DNA of 62,410 bases from NCBI GenBank assembly GCA_016840095.1, contig JAEOSZ010000001.1:1-62410 (forward strand), given 5' to 3'. The notes under the pieces are model-generated. The model saw nothing but the letters and a program-made list of their open reading frames with translations, searched no databases and was not told the DNA's origin. Shown here piece after piece: positions 23,425 to 32,830 of the stretch (its first letter is position 1; every line of letters starts with the position of its first letter). Source of the stretch: Candidatus Heimdallarchaeota archaeon (GTDB lineage Archaea; Asgardarchaeota; Heimdallarchaeia; Heimdallarchaeales; Heimdallarchaeaceae). Both the position numbers and the translations under genes were made by a program.

Positions 23425-25449
23425 TTATGTAAAGATATGAGGTAAATCTTTTTCACTAAGTGTTTGCTTTATGGTTCCTTTTACCTTCTTATGAACAATT
23501 GTGACAATTGGACATGCTTCTGCGCATAAATTACACTTAGTACATTTTGTTTTATCGACAAAGATGACATTATTGTCTATTGATATTGCTTTTAGTTTAC
23601 ATTTTCCAACACATAGTTTACAATTTATACATTCTGTAGCTCGTAGAATAGTATGTATGAAATTATCAATTACATTATGGACAATATTTTTTGTGAGATT
23701 ATCCTGTTTTTTGAAACTAATTTTGAATGAACCATCATGATAAAGGATGATTGAAAATCTCTTGCTGGTTACTCGGATGAAGTTTAATTTATGATTGAGT
23801 TTCACTTTTCCTACCATTAATAGTGCACTAGAAACTGTGTCTAGATGTATTCCATTCGAAAAACTACCGATAACTGTAACTGGATTTGTAATACAGTCGC
23901 TAGCCTCTATTTCAAGAAATGATAACTCATTACTTTCAGATGAAGACTTAAAATCTTTAAGATCTAAAGAAAGAACATTAGAGATTTTCTTTGGAATTTG
24001 TTTAAATCTCCATAATCCGTGTTTCCAAAAGCCCTCTGGTAGATTTTTTTTCTTTCTCCACTCTTCAACTGCTGTGTAGAGCTTTGAGTAAAGCTTGGGG
24101 TGATTGTTTTCCAGAATCTTAAATTGTGCCATATCAGAAGAAGGGCAAACCCAGCACCCTATTCTTTCATATCCCTTTTCATAAAGAGGATTGTACGGTA
24201 ATTCTTTCCAAAGAATATACATCCAAATCATAAGAGCATTCCAATTTTGAATGGGGGAAACATTGATCTGGTTTGGAACATATTGATTTTGCCAAATATC
24301 TGAAATAGCTCGTTTGAAAGATTCATATCTTCTTTGACCTACAAAACTAATACATTGTCCTCCATCATACAATTTATCTATGGCTCTTTGGATAGGTGCT
24401 AGCTTAGCAAACTTACAACAATGACGAAAATCTCTTCCAGGTGGTCCAAATTTTTCAAAAGCATCCCAGAAAACTTTAGATGATACTCTTTCTACAATTA
24501 GTTTATCATTAAATCCTAATTTCTTACTGCTTTCCTCCACATAGTTTACTGTTTCAGGAAACTCTATACCTGTATCAACAAATAAAACATCAAAATTCAT
24601 ATCAGGTAAAGCTTGCATGACTAGAGACAAAGTTACCAAACTATCCTTACCCCCACTATAAGAAACCATAACGGGTAGTTCTAGATCTTCTATGATTTTG
24701 TGTATGAAAGATGTAGCTTTTTTCTCTAGACGAGTTAATTCTTTTGAATTCCACTCTACTATATCTTTCCATGATCGTTTCGTATGTTGCTCCTCAACAT
24801 ACTCATCAGCAGTTTGGTAGGTTTTTGCATAAATTCCTTTCTTCTTTTCTCTCCTTTCTGAGTCATCTATTCTTGCTATTCCACCTGCGATTATCTTATG
24901 ATTCTTATCAATAATAGCAATATAGTCACCTACTTTGATGCTTTCATCGGCATCAACAATCCCTGGAATTAAAACACTAGCACCTTTGATGATGTGGTCT
25001 ATAGCTCCATCATCAATCATGACCCATTTCCTTATTTCTTTACCGTTCAACAAAGATAATCCGTGACCATTGAGTTTGAGTATCCAGTCGTTGGATGTGA
25101 TATCGTACCTTCTTGTTCCAATGCTCTTTCCATAAAGAATAATCTCATCCATGTGATCTTCAGACCCAATATGATTGAGCAGTAAAATGTCTTCTTTATG
25201 TATTATATATGTATTATTACCAAATGTGGTTTTGACTAAATCAATGATTTCAGCTATCTCATATGACGTTCCCGGTCTAACATCATAAGGAGGTGTAAGA
25301 GCTACTAAATTTAATCTTTTCTCACATATCGGACAATTGTTAGAACTGATAAGAGGTAAGGAACAATCATCACAATAGTACAAAAGATTTGGTCCAAGAT
25401 AGGGGATGTTTTTCTTCTTTTTCTTTTTATTAGGTTGGATTGCTTCCAC
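23425..25449 (-). CDS. PUA / PAPS-reductase-like PP-loop / ferredoxin fusion protein
   Basis: 674 residues with four parts. An N-terminal zinc ribbon (C26, C29, C39, C42), a PUA domain at about 140-195 (KWVMIDDGAIDHIIKGASVL, VGDYIAII), a PP-loop ATPase core with S265-GGKDS of the PAPS reductase family, and at 610-650 two Cys clusters (CINCKLCVGKC and CTKCNLCAEAC) for two [4Fe-4S] centres. Such fusions occur in methanogens and other archaea. The PUA domain argues for RNA as substrate, with PP-loop plus Fe-S suggesting sulfur transfer or tRNA thiolation, but this is inference. GTG start, with GGTGG just upstream. Confidence 0.8.
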   Translation of the reverse strand: MEAIQPNKKKKKKNIPYLGPNLLYYCDDCSLPLISSNNCPICEKRLNLVALTPPYDVRPGTSYEIAEIIDLVKTTFGNNTYIIHKEDILLLNHIGSEDHMDEIILYGKSIGTRRYDITSNDWILKLNGHGLSLLNGKEIRKWVMIDDGAIDHIIKGASVLIPGIVDADESIKVGDYIAIIDKNHKIIAGGIARIDDSERREKKKGIYAKTYQTADEYVEEQHTKRSWKDIVEWNSKELTRLEKKATSFIHKIIEDLELPVMVSYSGGKDSLVTLSLVMQALPDMNFDVLFVDTGIEFPETVNYVEESSKKLGFNDKLIVERVSSKVFWDAFEKFGPPGRDFRHCCKFAKLAPIQRAIDKLYDGGQCISFVGQRRYESFKRAISDIWQNQYVPNQINVSPIQNWNALMIWMYILWKELPYNPLYEKGYERIGCWVCPSSDMAQFKILENNHPKLYSKLYTAVEEWRKKKNLPEGFWKHGLWRFKQIPKKISNVLSLDLKDFKSSSESNELSFLEIEASDCITNPVTVIGSFSNGIHLDTVSSALLMVGKVKLNHKLNFIRVTSKRFSIILYHDGSFKISFKKQDNLTKNIVHNVIDNFIHTILRATECINCKLCVGKCKLKAISIDNNVIFVDKTKCTKCNLCAEACPIVTIVHKKVKGTIKQTLSEKDLPHIFT

Positions 25450-25453
25450 CCAC

Positions 25454-26518
25454 CTATACTTCTCTAAGTAGCTTCATCAAAATTCTTGGTATTTGATGAT
25501 GACTTGAAACTTCTGCATATTTCCCTCCACCAAGTCTGGCTAGATCTTTGCAGACTCTTCTTCCCCAATCATGTTTACTTGGAAGTGAAATTACATGCAA
25601 TCGTGGGAAGTATTTCAACAATGGACGTGGATCACCACCCCTATTGAATGCACCATCTGTTACAAGAACACCAAATTTATTTCTCTTTTTGATTTTATCA
25701 AGTTCCAGTCCACCAAATCTCATTCCCTCAGCTATGTTGGTATAACCTGCGCTTTCACTTTCTAGAATTCTGTTAATGAGTTCATCAGATTTTACTCTTT
25801 CTTTCATACGTTTAATTGTATATGCTTGAGTGTTGAAAAGAACAACACTGAAGTTATCTCTAGAAAGATTATGAGCCATAACAGCCACAGTTAAAGCTGC
25901 GGTTGTAAATCGTTCTCCATATAATGATCCTGAAGTGTCAAACATTAGAACAGCTGTCTTCATTCGCTCTTTTCTTTCCAAACTAACAATATCTTCGGTA
26001 TTGAGTATTCGACTTCTATTTTGTAGAAAACGTTCAAGTGTTTCATCAATATCAAATTCATCAAGCCCAACTTCATATTCAGTTTGTTCAAACACCTCTC
26101 CTCTGATTCCTTGACTAGTAATTCCAAAAGCAGTGTTCATAATTACTTGTCTAGCTAACCTGCGAAAAACTGGTCTAGTTCTTTCATCCAGTGCGGATCT
26201 TAACATGAAGAATAATTCAGGAGCGCTATTATCACCTTTAGCTGCACGTCTAGCAACCATAGTATATCCGTTCTTAGAATTAAGTGCTTCAGCAACAGCA
26301 AACTTGTTTGAAACTGCTAAACCTTGAATAGCTGGCATGTTGTCTACATCAATTGCCAATTCTGTTTGCTTTTTGATTTCATAGTAACTCATTCCCTCTG
26401 CAAGACTCGAATAAACTGAAGGGTTTCTCTTTCCAGAAACAATTTCAGCCTCTAGTAATCTGTTTTTATCCATCTTACCTCTAAAGACAAAAGGACGCTG
26501 TACGTCATCCTTATACAA
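25454..26518 (-). CDS. VWA-domain protein (MoxR partner)
   Basis: 354 residues. The C-terminal VWA domain has a MIDAS start D194-T-S-G-S and later conserved glycine-rich turns, while the N-terminal 180 residues are helical and polar. It is 14 bp downstream of a MoxR-type AAA+ gene on the same strand and 4 bp before the PP-loop fusion, so the three form one operon. MoxR-VWA pairs act as metal-insertion or complex-maturation chaperones; the client here is unknown. The downstream PP-loop/Fe-S protein is an attractive candidate client (inference). Confidence 0.82.
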   Translation of the reverse strand: MYKDDVQRPFVFRGKMDKNRLLEAEIVSGKRNPSVYSSLAEGMSYYEIKKQTELAIDVDNMPAIQGLAVSNKFAVAEALNSKNGYTMVARRAAKGDNSAPELFFMLRSALDERTRPVFRRLARQVIMNTAFGITSQGIRGEVFEQTEYEVGLDEFDIDETLERFLQNRSRILNTEDIVSLERKERMKTAVLMFDTSGSLYGERFTTAALTVAVMAHNLSRDNFSVVLFNTQAYTIKRMKERVKSDELINRILESESAGYTNIAEGMRFGGLELDKIKKRNKFGVLVTDGAFNRGGDPRPLLKYFPRLHVISLPSKHDWGRRVCKDLARLGGGKYAEVSSHHQIPRILMKLLREV

Positions 26519-26532
26519 ATCTCCTCCCTCTT

Positions 26533-27414
26533 CTAGAAAAAATCCAAATCTTTGAAGGTACTTTGAACGATGTCTTTCACGACATCTTCTATTTGGTTTT
26601 CTACTCCATCTTCCAATTCTATTTTGGTTGCTAGTGCCATAATGGAACCATCAATCCAAGATTCAATATCATTAGATTCAAGGAAACGAATAATTGAAGC
26701 TAAGTCAATTGCACCTCTGATTGAAGCTCCCCTTCTTAAATCAGGCCAATCCCTTGTTTGTCTAACAATTTTTACAGCTATCTTTATGATTTTCTCGTCT
26801 TTGATACCTGTTCTAACTCTAACAATGTTTACCTCCTCTTCCTCAGGTTGGTATTGCAGTCTTATCCAAACAAACCTATCTCTCAGAGCTTCACTCAAAG
26901 GTGTTGTTGCAACAAGTTCTGCAGGATTCATCGCACTAATAATGAAAAAGCCTTCTTTTGCTTTAACATCACCCAGTTTTGGAATAATAATAATACCTTC
27001 GTCCATAGCTGCAAGGAGAACATTTTGAGTGCCTTCAGGCATCCTGTTTAATTCATTAAGAAAAAGGATAGCTCCTTGTTTCATAGCTTTTGTCAATGGA
27101 CCTGTAACAAAAGAATCCCATGAATAACCCTGTTCAATTACCATTGGAGGATCAAAATGACCAACAAGTTTAGCTGAACTATATCTTTCATCACCATCAA
27201 CTCTTTCCAGATTTTGTGTAAAATAAGATGCCATTGCATGTGCGAGGGTTGTTTTTCCCACACCAACATCTCCCTCTAGCAAAATATGACGGTTTGCTAG
27301 TTTAGCAGCTAAACATTTACGGAGTTCACTAGTTCTCCCAACAATGTTATATTGCTCTTGGATTTCATCAATCATTTCATCAATTGTCTTATCTTGCATT
27401 ACAACGCCTTCCAT
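26533..27414 (-). CDS. MoxR-family AAA+ ATPase
   Basis: 293 residues. Walker A GDVGVGKT (48-55), Walker B AILFLNELNRMP, the insert typical of MoxR/Mg-chelatase-like proteins (GIIIIPKLGDVKAKEGFFIISAMNP, a sensor-1 Asn) and an arginine finger in ALRDRF are present. It forms a two-gene unit with the VWA protein. ATG 27414 is used; an in-frame ATG at 27399 is an alternative. Expected to assemble as a hexamer remodelling or loading partner proteins. Confidence 0.9.
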   Translation of the reverse strand: MEGVVMQDKTIDEMIDEIQEQYNIVGRTSELRKCLAAKLANRHILLEGDVGVGKTTLAHAMASYFTQNLERVDGDERYSSAKLVGHFDPPMVIEQGYSWDSFVTGPLTKAMKQGAILFLNELNRMPEGTQNVLLAAMDEGIIIIPKLGDVKAKEGFFIISAMNPAELVATTPLSEALRDRFVWIRLQYQPEEEEVNIVRVRTGIKDEKIIKIAVKIVRQTRDWPDLRRGASIRGAIDLASIIRFLESNDIESWIDGSIMALATKIELEDGVENQIEDVVKDIVQSTFKDLDFF

Positions 27415-27522
27415 CGATTCTCTATCCTCTTGACAATTTTCTTATAAACATCGAACGATAGTTTTATACTACGAAGTTTTAAATACTTTTAGATATTTGG
27501 GTAATGCAAATTTGATATTTTC

Positions 27523-28134
27523 TCAAACATAGGTCTCTCTTGATGCTATCAGAATAGCTGATGTAATGTTCTTGCTAAGTTTTTTCTCTGAAGAGCTTAA
27601 TCTTGTTTTAGATGTAAAATCTTCTTTAACTATATGAATTGGGACCTTTTCATAAAAAATTTCATTCAACCTATGAACGATCTCATTCTTGATTACTCCT
27701 CCTCCAGCTCCAATTTTTATTACTAAATTATCAGTTTCAATGTTAAAAAAAGTTGAAATCACTTCTTTAACAGTATCAACTGCAGTGTAGATTTCCTGTA
27801 CATTTATGACTGTATTTTTATCCGCAACTACTGCATATCCTATAGTTTTTCCAGGATCTATTCCTATGATTACTTCTTCGAAATTGTCTATACCTGAAGC
27901 TAGTTGAAGGATGTTTGAGAATAAGTAATAACGATTAAATGCTTTTGGTATGAATTTCTTATCCCATTCAAGTAATCTCTTTTCTGGTTCAGTTGTGACT
28001 ACAACATCTGTACTATCTGGAATGGTTTCATCAGGTAAGATGTGTTCTGTTTTAATCTCGTCTATAGTGTCTAGAATTTCATTAAGTTTATACAAAAACC
28101 TAAAATTCTTAGTTGCAATAATTACGTTAATCAC
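27523..28134 (-). CDS. RuvC/RNase H-like fold protein, uncharacterised
   Basis: 203 residues. The strongest landmark is IGID93PGKTIGYAVV, the first beta hairpin of RNase H/RuvC-like folds with the catalytic Asp. Further beta strands and a GAGGGVIKNEIV segment follow. The N-terminal 80 residues are alpha/beta (IIATKNFRFLYKLNEIL) with no known motif. It is related in appearance to archaeal RuvC-like proteins of the DUF460 kind. Nuclease activity is possible but only one acidic residue is clearly placed. It is divergent from DP2, 146 bp away. Confidence 0.55.
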   Translation of the reverse strand: MINVIIATKNFRFLYKLNEILDTIDEIKTEHILPDETIPDSTDVVVTTEPEKRLLEWDKKFIPKAFNRYYLFSNILQLASGIDNFEEVIIGIDPGKTIGYAVVADKNTVINVQEIYTAVDTVKEVISTFFNIETDNLVIKIGAGGGVIKNEIVHRLNEIFYEKVPIHIVKEDFTSKTRLSSSEKKLSKNITSAILIASRETYV

Positions 28135-28280
28135 ATCATAACAAACTGCTCATATTAATAAAGCTTTATCACTAAAGTTTACAAAAAGGGAAATGTTTAA
28201 ACAACTATAAATTAAGATATCTCCGAAACCTTCCTAGCATTACTTTACTTTATTAACAAAAGATCATAATCATACTAGAA

Positions 28281-31200
28281 GTGGTGAGAAAGATAAGCGA
28301 GAATAACAATCTATCTGTCAGTATTCAAGCATATTTTAAAGACTTAAATGACCAACTTAAGAAGATTTATTCTCTCGCATCAAAAGCAAGGAAAAAAGGT
28401 TTAGACCCTGTTCCTGAAGTAGAAATTCCTATTGCTAAAGATATTGCAGATAGAGTTGAAGGACTTATTGGTCCCAAGGGGGTCGGAAAAAAGATACGTG
28501 ATTATGAAAAGAAAAACATGTCTAGAGAACAAGTAGCTTTTAAAATTGCTGAGGACATAAGCCAAGGAAAACTAATTCAAGGAACAATAGAAGAATTGGC
28601 AGAGCTAGCAATTAGAAGTTCTTTAGCAGTCATTACTGAGAGTATAACAGCTGCTCCAATAGAGGGAATAGCTAAGGTTAAGATTAAACAAAATGATGAT
28701 GGAACAGATTATTTAGCTGTGTACTATGCAGGTCCAATTCGTTCAGCAGGAGGAACTGCAGCAGGTATGAGCATTTTGCTAGCTGACTCTGTTAGAAAAT
28801 CTCTAGGAATATCAAAATACAAACCTAATCAAAGAGAAGTTGAAAGATATGTTGAGGAACTTGAATTATACAATAGAGTAAGTCATCTACAACTTCCTAC
28901 AACAAAGGAAGAACAAAGGTTTGCAGCCCAAAATCTGCCAATTGAAATTACAGGAGAACCAACCGATAAGGTAGAGGTTTCTGGTAATAGAGATTTGAGA
29001 AGAATAGAAACAAATAGATTGCGCGGTGGAGCTTGCTTGGTTTTCAACGATGGATTAGTTGGCAGAGCAAAAAAACTTCAAAGAAGATTAGTGGAAAGTA
29101 AATTGGAAGGATGGGAATGGTTTCAAGAGTTAATAAATATCCACGAGGGAATTGGTTCCTATATAGATGAAGACATTCCAGATGTATATGATATTAAAGA
29201 AGATTTAGAAGATGAAATTGAAGAAGAACTAGAAATTCATTCAGACGAGGGATACATTAAGGATGTAATAGCAGGTCGTCCTGTTTTTGCACATCCCTCA
29301 AAAATTGGTGGATTCAGAATCAGATATGGTCGGTCTAGAACTACAGGACTTGCGGGAATGGGAATTCACCCAGCTTTAATGGGGTTAACAGATGATTTTC
29401 TTGCGTGTGGAACCCATGTAAGGACTGAAAGACCGGGTAAAGGTGCAATAGTTATGCCTGTAGATTCTATTCATCCTCCAATTGTTAAACTAAAAAATGG
29501 TGATGTTATCAAGGTTAATAGCTATAAAGAAGCTAACGATCTTAAAAATCAAATTGATGAAGTACTATTTTTGGGCGATATGCTATATGGTGTTGGAGAA
29601 TTTAATCAGAATAGCTATGATTTAGTGCCTTCTGGTTATTGCGAAGAGTGGTGGGTTCAGGAATTAGAATCAAATTTCAAAGACGTTTCATCAAAAGATA
29701 AAGAAATTCTATCACAAAGTCTAGCAAATAAGGTTCGAAGTTTCATAAAGGATCCTTTTTCAAAAATCCCTTCTCCTGAAGAAGCTTTTGCTATTTCTAA
29801 GGTGTTTGCTATTCCTCTTCATCCTGAATATACTTACCATTGGTCAAACGTAACTTTAGATGAATATAATCAACTACGTAATCATATTGGAAATGATGTT
29901 TCCAAGGACGACCAAGAGCTAATAATAACTTATCATGAAACAGTTAAAGAAATTCTAGAGAAGATATTCATACCTCACAAAGTTGTAAAGGATAAGATTG
30001 AGTTTGGTTTACATAGCACACCTTTATTGGCTTCTTTAGGAATACATGACGGAAAACTAGTAAAACTTACAAATTCTAAAGATAGAATACTAGTTGCGAT
30101 TAATAGTGTAAGTAAACTCGAGATAAGAGAAAAATGCTCTGTATATACAGGGGCTAGAATGGGTCGTCCGGAAAAAGCTAAAGACAGACGAATGAGACCA
30201 CCTGTGCAACTTCTATTTCCTATTGAAGATAAAGGAGGTAGATTACGTGATCTCTATAAAGCTGCAGAAAATAAGATAATTTCAATTGATCTTACACAAC
30301 GAATTTGCCCCCAATGTAGTGAGTTAATTGATAAATCAATATGCTCAAAATGCAAAGTAGAAACAATTTTTGTTAAGAGATGTGATTTATGCAATATTAA
30401 TTTACATGATGAAAAATGTCCAAAATGTGGTAGGGATGCAGTTAGCTTCACTCGAACAGCTTTTCCAATAAGTGATCGTGTAAACGAAGCGAAAAAAAAA
30501 CTTGGTGGCCCATTGCCCAAGAATGTTAAGGCTGTTAAGAAACTCATGAATAAAGATAAAATGCCTGAATTAATAGAAAAGGGAATTCTTAGAGCTAAAC
30601 ATGATATCTATGTTTATCGAGACGGAACAGTAAGATTCGATTCTACTGATGCTATTTTGACACATTTTAAACCTAAAGAAGTAGGAGTAAAGGTACAAAA
30701 ATTACATGAACTTGGATATTCAGTAGATGTTAATGGTAAGTCCCTAGAAAGAGTGGATCAAATCGTGGAATTAAAAATCCAAGACGTAATAATAAATGAT
30801 GATGGTGGAAAGCATCTTCTAAGAGTTGCGAATTACATAGATGATTTACTTGAGAAGGTTTATGGCCTTCCTAGATTTTATAAAGCAACAAATCGAACAG
30901 ATTTGATAGGTAGAATAATTATTGGACTAGCACCTCATACATCAGCTGGGATTGTGGGAAGAATAGTTGGTTTTACTAAAGCTAAGGTGAATTTTGCACA
31001 TCCATACTGGCATGCTGCGAAAAGAAGAAACGCCGATGGTGATGAGGATAGTATCCTTTTAGCTCTTGACGCTTTTCTAAACTTCTCTAAATTTTATCTT
31101 CCAGAGATAAGAGGAGGAAAAATGGATGCACCATTGATTTTAGTAGCAAATCTTAATCCACATGAAGTTGACGATGAATCACATAATGTAGATACAAGTT

Positions 31201-31868
31201 TACGATATCCTCTATCATTTTATGAAGCTAGTTTAAAAGGTGCTTCTCCAAAAACAGTTCTACCTCTTATAGACATGATTCAGAATAGATTAGATAATCA
31301 AACAGCATATGAGGGCTTCCATTATTCTCATGAAACTTCACACATATTTGATGGTCCTAGTTCTACAGCTTACAAAAATCTCACAACTATGGAGGATAAG
31401 GTAAATGCTCAACTTCAAGTGGCTGAAATAATCCGAGCTGTGGATGTGAATGATGTAGCAACAAGAATTATTGTCAATCACTTTATTCCCGATCTTATTG
31501 GAAATCTAAGAAGATTTGGCTCACAGAAGTTTAGATGCACAAAATGTAATAGAACATATAGAAGAATACCTCTATCTGAAACATGTCCAAATTGCAAAGA
31601 ACCTAGTCTTAATCTTACTGTTTTTGAAAAATCTGTTACAAAGTATTTTAGTATGGCTGAAAGATTAGTCATAAAATACGACCTTTCTGAATATCTGAAA
31701 AATAGGTTAGAGATAATAAAACATAATGTTGATTCATTGTTCACTGAAAGCCCCCCAATCAAATCAAAGAGGAGTAAATCTGAGAAAAGTACTTCTAGCA
31801 AATTTGATGACACTGTAAAACTTTCTGATTACTTTATTAAACCCGAATCTGAAGATAAGAAAGATTAG
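28281..31868 (+). CDS. polC: DNA polymerase D large (catalytic) subunit DP2
   Basis: 1195 residues; the catalytic subunit of the archaeal family-D replicase. The two-barrel catalytic centre contains the highly conserved N-A-D-G-D-E-D block at about 916-922. Zinc motifs are CPQC...CSKC, CDLC...CPKC before it and CTKC...CPNC near the C-terminus. The C-terminal stretch VKLSDYFIK looks like a PIP-box variant that would bind PCNA. No intein interrupts it, as length and continuity show. GTG start at 28281. DP1 lies 6 kb away rather than adjacent. Confidence 0.97.
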   Translation: MVRKISENNNLSVSIQAYFKDLNDQLKKIYSLASKARKKGLDPVPEVEIPIAKDIADRVEGLIGPKGVGKKIRDYEKKNMSREQVAFKIAEDISQGKLIQGTIEELAELAIRSSLAVITESITAAPIEGIAKVKIKQNDDGTDYLAVYYAGPIRSAGGTAAGMSILLADSVRKSLGISKYKPNQREVERYVEELELYNRVSHLQLPTTKEEQRFAAQNLPIEITGEPTDKVEVSGNRDLRRIETNRLRGGACLVFNDGLVGRAKKLQRRLVESKLEGWEWFQELINIHEGIGSYIDEDIPDVYDIKEDLEDEIEEELEIHSDEGYIKDVIAGRPVFAHPSKIGGFRIRYGRSRTTGLAGMGIHPALMGLTDDFLACGTHVRTERPGKGAIVMPVDSIHPPIVKLKNGDVIKVNSYKEANDLKNQIDEVLFLGDMLYGVGEFNQNSYDLVPSGYCEEWWVQELESNFKDVSSKDKEILSQSLANKVRSFIKDPFSKIPSPEEAFAISKVFAIPLHPEYTYHWSNVTLDEYNQLRNHIGNDVSKDDQELIITYHETVKEILEKIFIPHKVVKDKIEFGLHSTPLLASLGIHDGKLVKLTNSKDRILVAINSVSKLEIREKCSVYTGARMGRPEKAKDRRMRPPVQLLFPIEDKGGRLRDLYKAAENKIISIDLTQRICPQCSELIDKSICSKCKVETIFVKRCDLCNINLHDEKCPKCGRDAVSFTRTAFPISDRVNEAKKKLGGPLPKNVKAVKKLMNKDKMPELIEKGILRAKHDIYVYRDGTVRFDSTDAILTHFKPKEVGVKVQKLHELGYSVDVNGKSLERVDQIVELKIQDVIINDDGGKHLLRVANYIDDLLEKVYGLPRFYKATNRTDLIGRIIIGLAPHTSAGIVGRIVGFTKAKVNFAHPYWHAAKRRNADGDEDSILLALDAFLNFSKFYLPEIRGGKMDAPLILVANLNPHEVDDESHNVDTSLRYPLSFYEASLKGASPKTVLPLIDMIQNRLDNQTAYEGFHYSHETSHIFDGPSSTAYKNLTTMEDKVNAQLQVAEIIRAVDVNDVATRIIVNHFIPDLIGNLRRFGSQKFRCTKCNRTYRRIPLSETCPNCKEPSLNLTVFEKSVTKYFSMAERLVIKYDLSEYLKNRLEIIKHNVDSLFTESPPIKSKRSKSEKSTSSKFDDTVKLSDYFIKPESEDKKD

Positions 31869-31942
31869 AAGAAGTTAAAGAAGATTGTTTTTACCAAACG
31901 AATAGTTTTTAACTATCTGTACTGTTCGGTGGATGAAGAGTA

Positions 31943-32674
31943 ATGAACAATGCGTCAGAGCAAAAACCTTTTCTTCAAATGAGAAATCTAACTGAATTAG
32001 AGGGTAGGAAGAAGCACATTTACTCGTTATTGTCCTTCTTAGTTGTTGTTGTTTTTACTTTAGCACTTTATCTAGTTCCTGATTATTACTTTCTAGAAAA
32101 AATCACTAATGAGACTGTTTTCGGAATGCTAGAATTATATCAATTCGAAATAGAAGTTGCACCTTTATACAACGAGATAGAATATGGAAACTCACTCTTC
32201 ATCGTTATTTCAAACCTTCTCAGTAGCTTAGATGGTCATGGTGGGAATACACCCGTAATAAAATCATTAACTGCAAGTCGTCAATTTGCAATAGTAAGAG
32301 CTTGTACTGGTATGCAAGCTGGAGCACTACTGATGGCTTTGATCATTGTTACACCTGCAGAAGCAAGTAAGAAGATAAAAGCATCAATATATTCTCTTTT
32401 AGCATTGATAATAGGAAACTTCCTCAGGATAGCTCTTGTAATAGCTATGACAATAACTATTGATGTTTCGTATGGTGGAACATACGATGCTGCGTGGTTT
32501 TGGGCTCATGACGTTCTAGGAAAACCTATTGGTTTCTTTGGGACAATATTATTTGCAATTATTATTGAAAGACAAGGAGTACCAATTCTAAATACTGTAA
32601 GTTTATGGTTAGATTCGTTTATAGATTTTCTGAAATTCCTAGCTGACAAAGTTTTTGGCTCTAAGAGCTCTTAA
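31943..32674 (+). CDS. Archaeosortase/exosortase family protein
   Basis: 243-residue membrane protein with about six hydrophobic helices. The exosortase/archaeosortase triad is visible: C121 in VRACTGMQAG, R162 in GNFLRIAL, and H189 in WAHDVLGKP. These are transpeptidases that cut C-terminal sorting tags of surface proteins and pass them to a lipid or other acceptor. No PGF-CTERM-type substrate is recognised in the window. It follows DP2 by 74 bp, and a TATA-like TTTTTAAC near 31905 suggests its own promoter. AglB at 40122 may act on the same surface proteins. Confidence 0.8.
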   Translation: MNNASEQKPFLQMRNLTELEGRKKHIYSLLSFLVVVVFTLALYLVPDYYFLEKITNETVFGMLELYQFEIEVAPLYNEIEYGNSLFIVISNLLSSLDGHGGNTPVIKSLTASRQFAIVRACTGMQAGALLMALIIVTPAEASKKIKASIYSLLALIIGNFLRIALVIAMTITIDVSYGGTYDAAWFWAHDVLGKPIGFFGTILFAIIIERQGVPILNTVSLWLDSFIDFLKFLADKVFGSKSS

Positions 32675-32830
32675 GCAATATTTTGTAGTCAATAAACCAT
32701 TTTCATTTGTGCTTACATTTTACGTTTTTTTGATATGAAAATGTTTGTTAAAACCCAGTGGTAGCTTTCGATAACTTTTATTAAATGAACTTACATATTA
32801 CCTCGTAGATAATTTGAGTGTGAAACTGCA

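Noticed and set aside
28281..31868. Possible intein in DP2
   Set aside because: DP2 inteins are known, but length and motif continuity show an uninterrupted protein.
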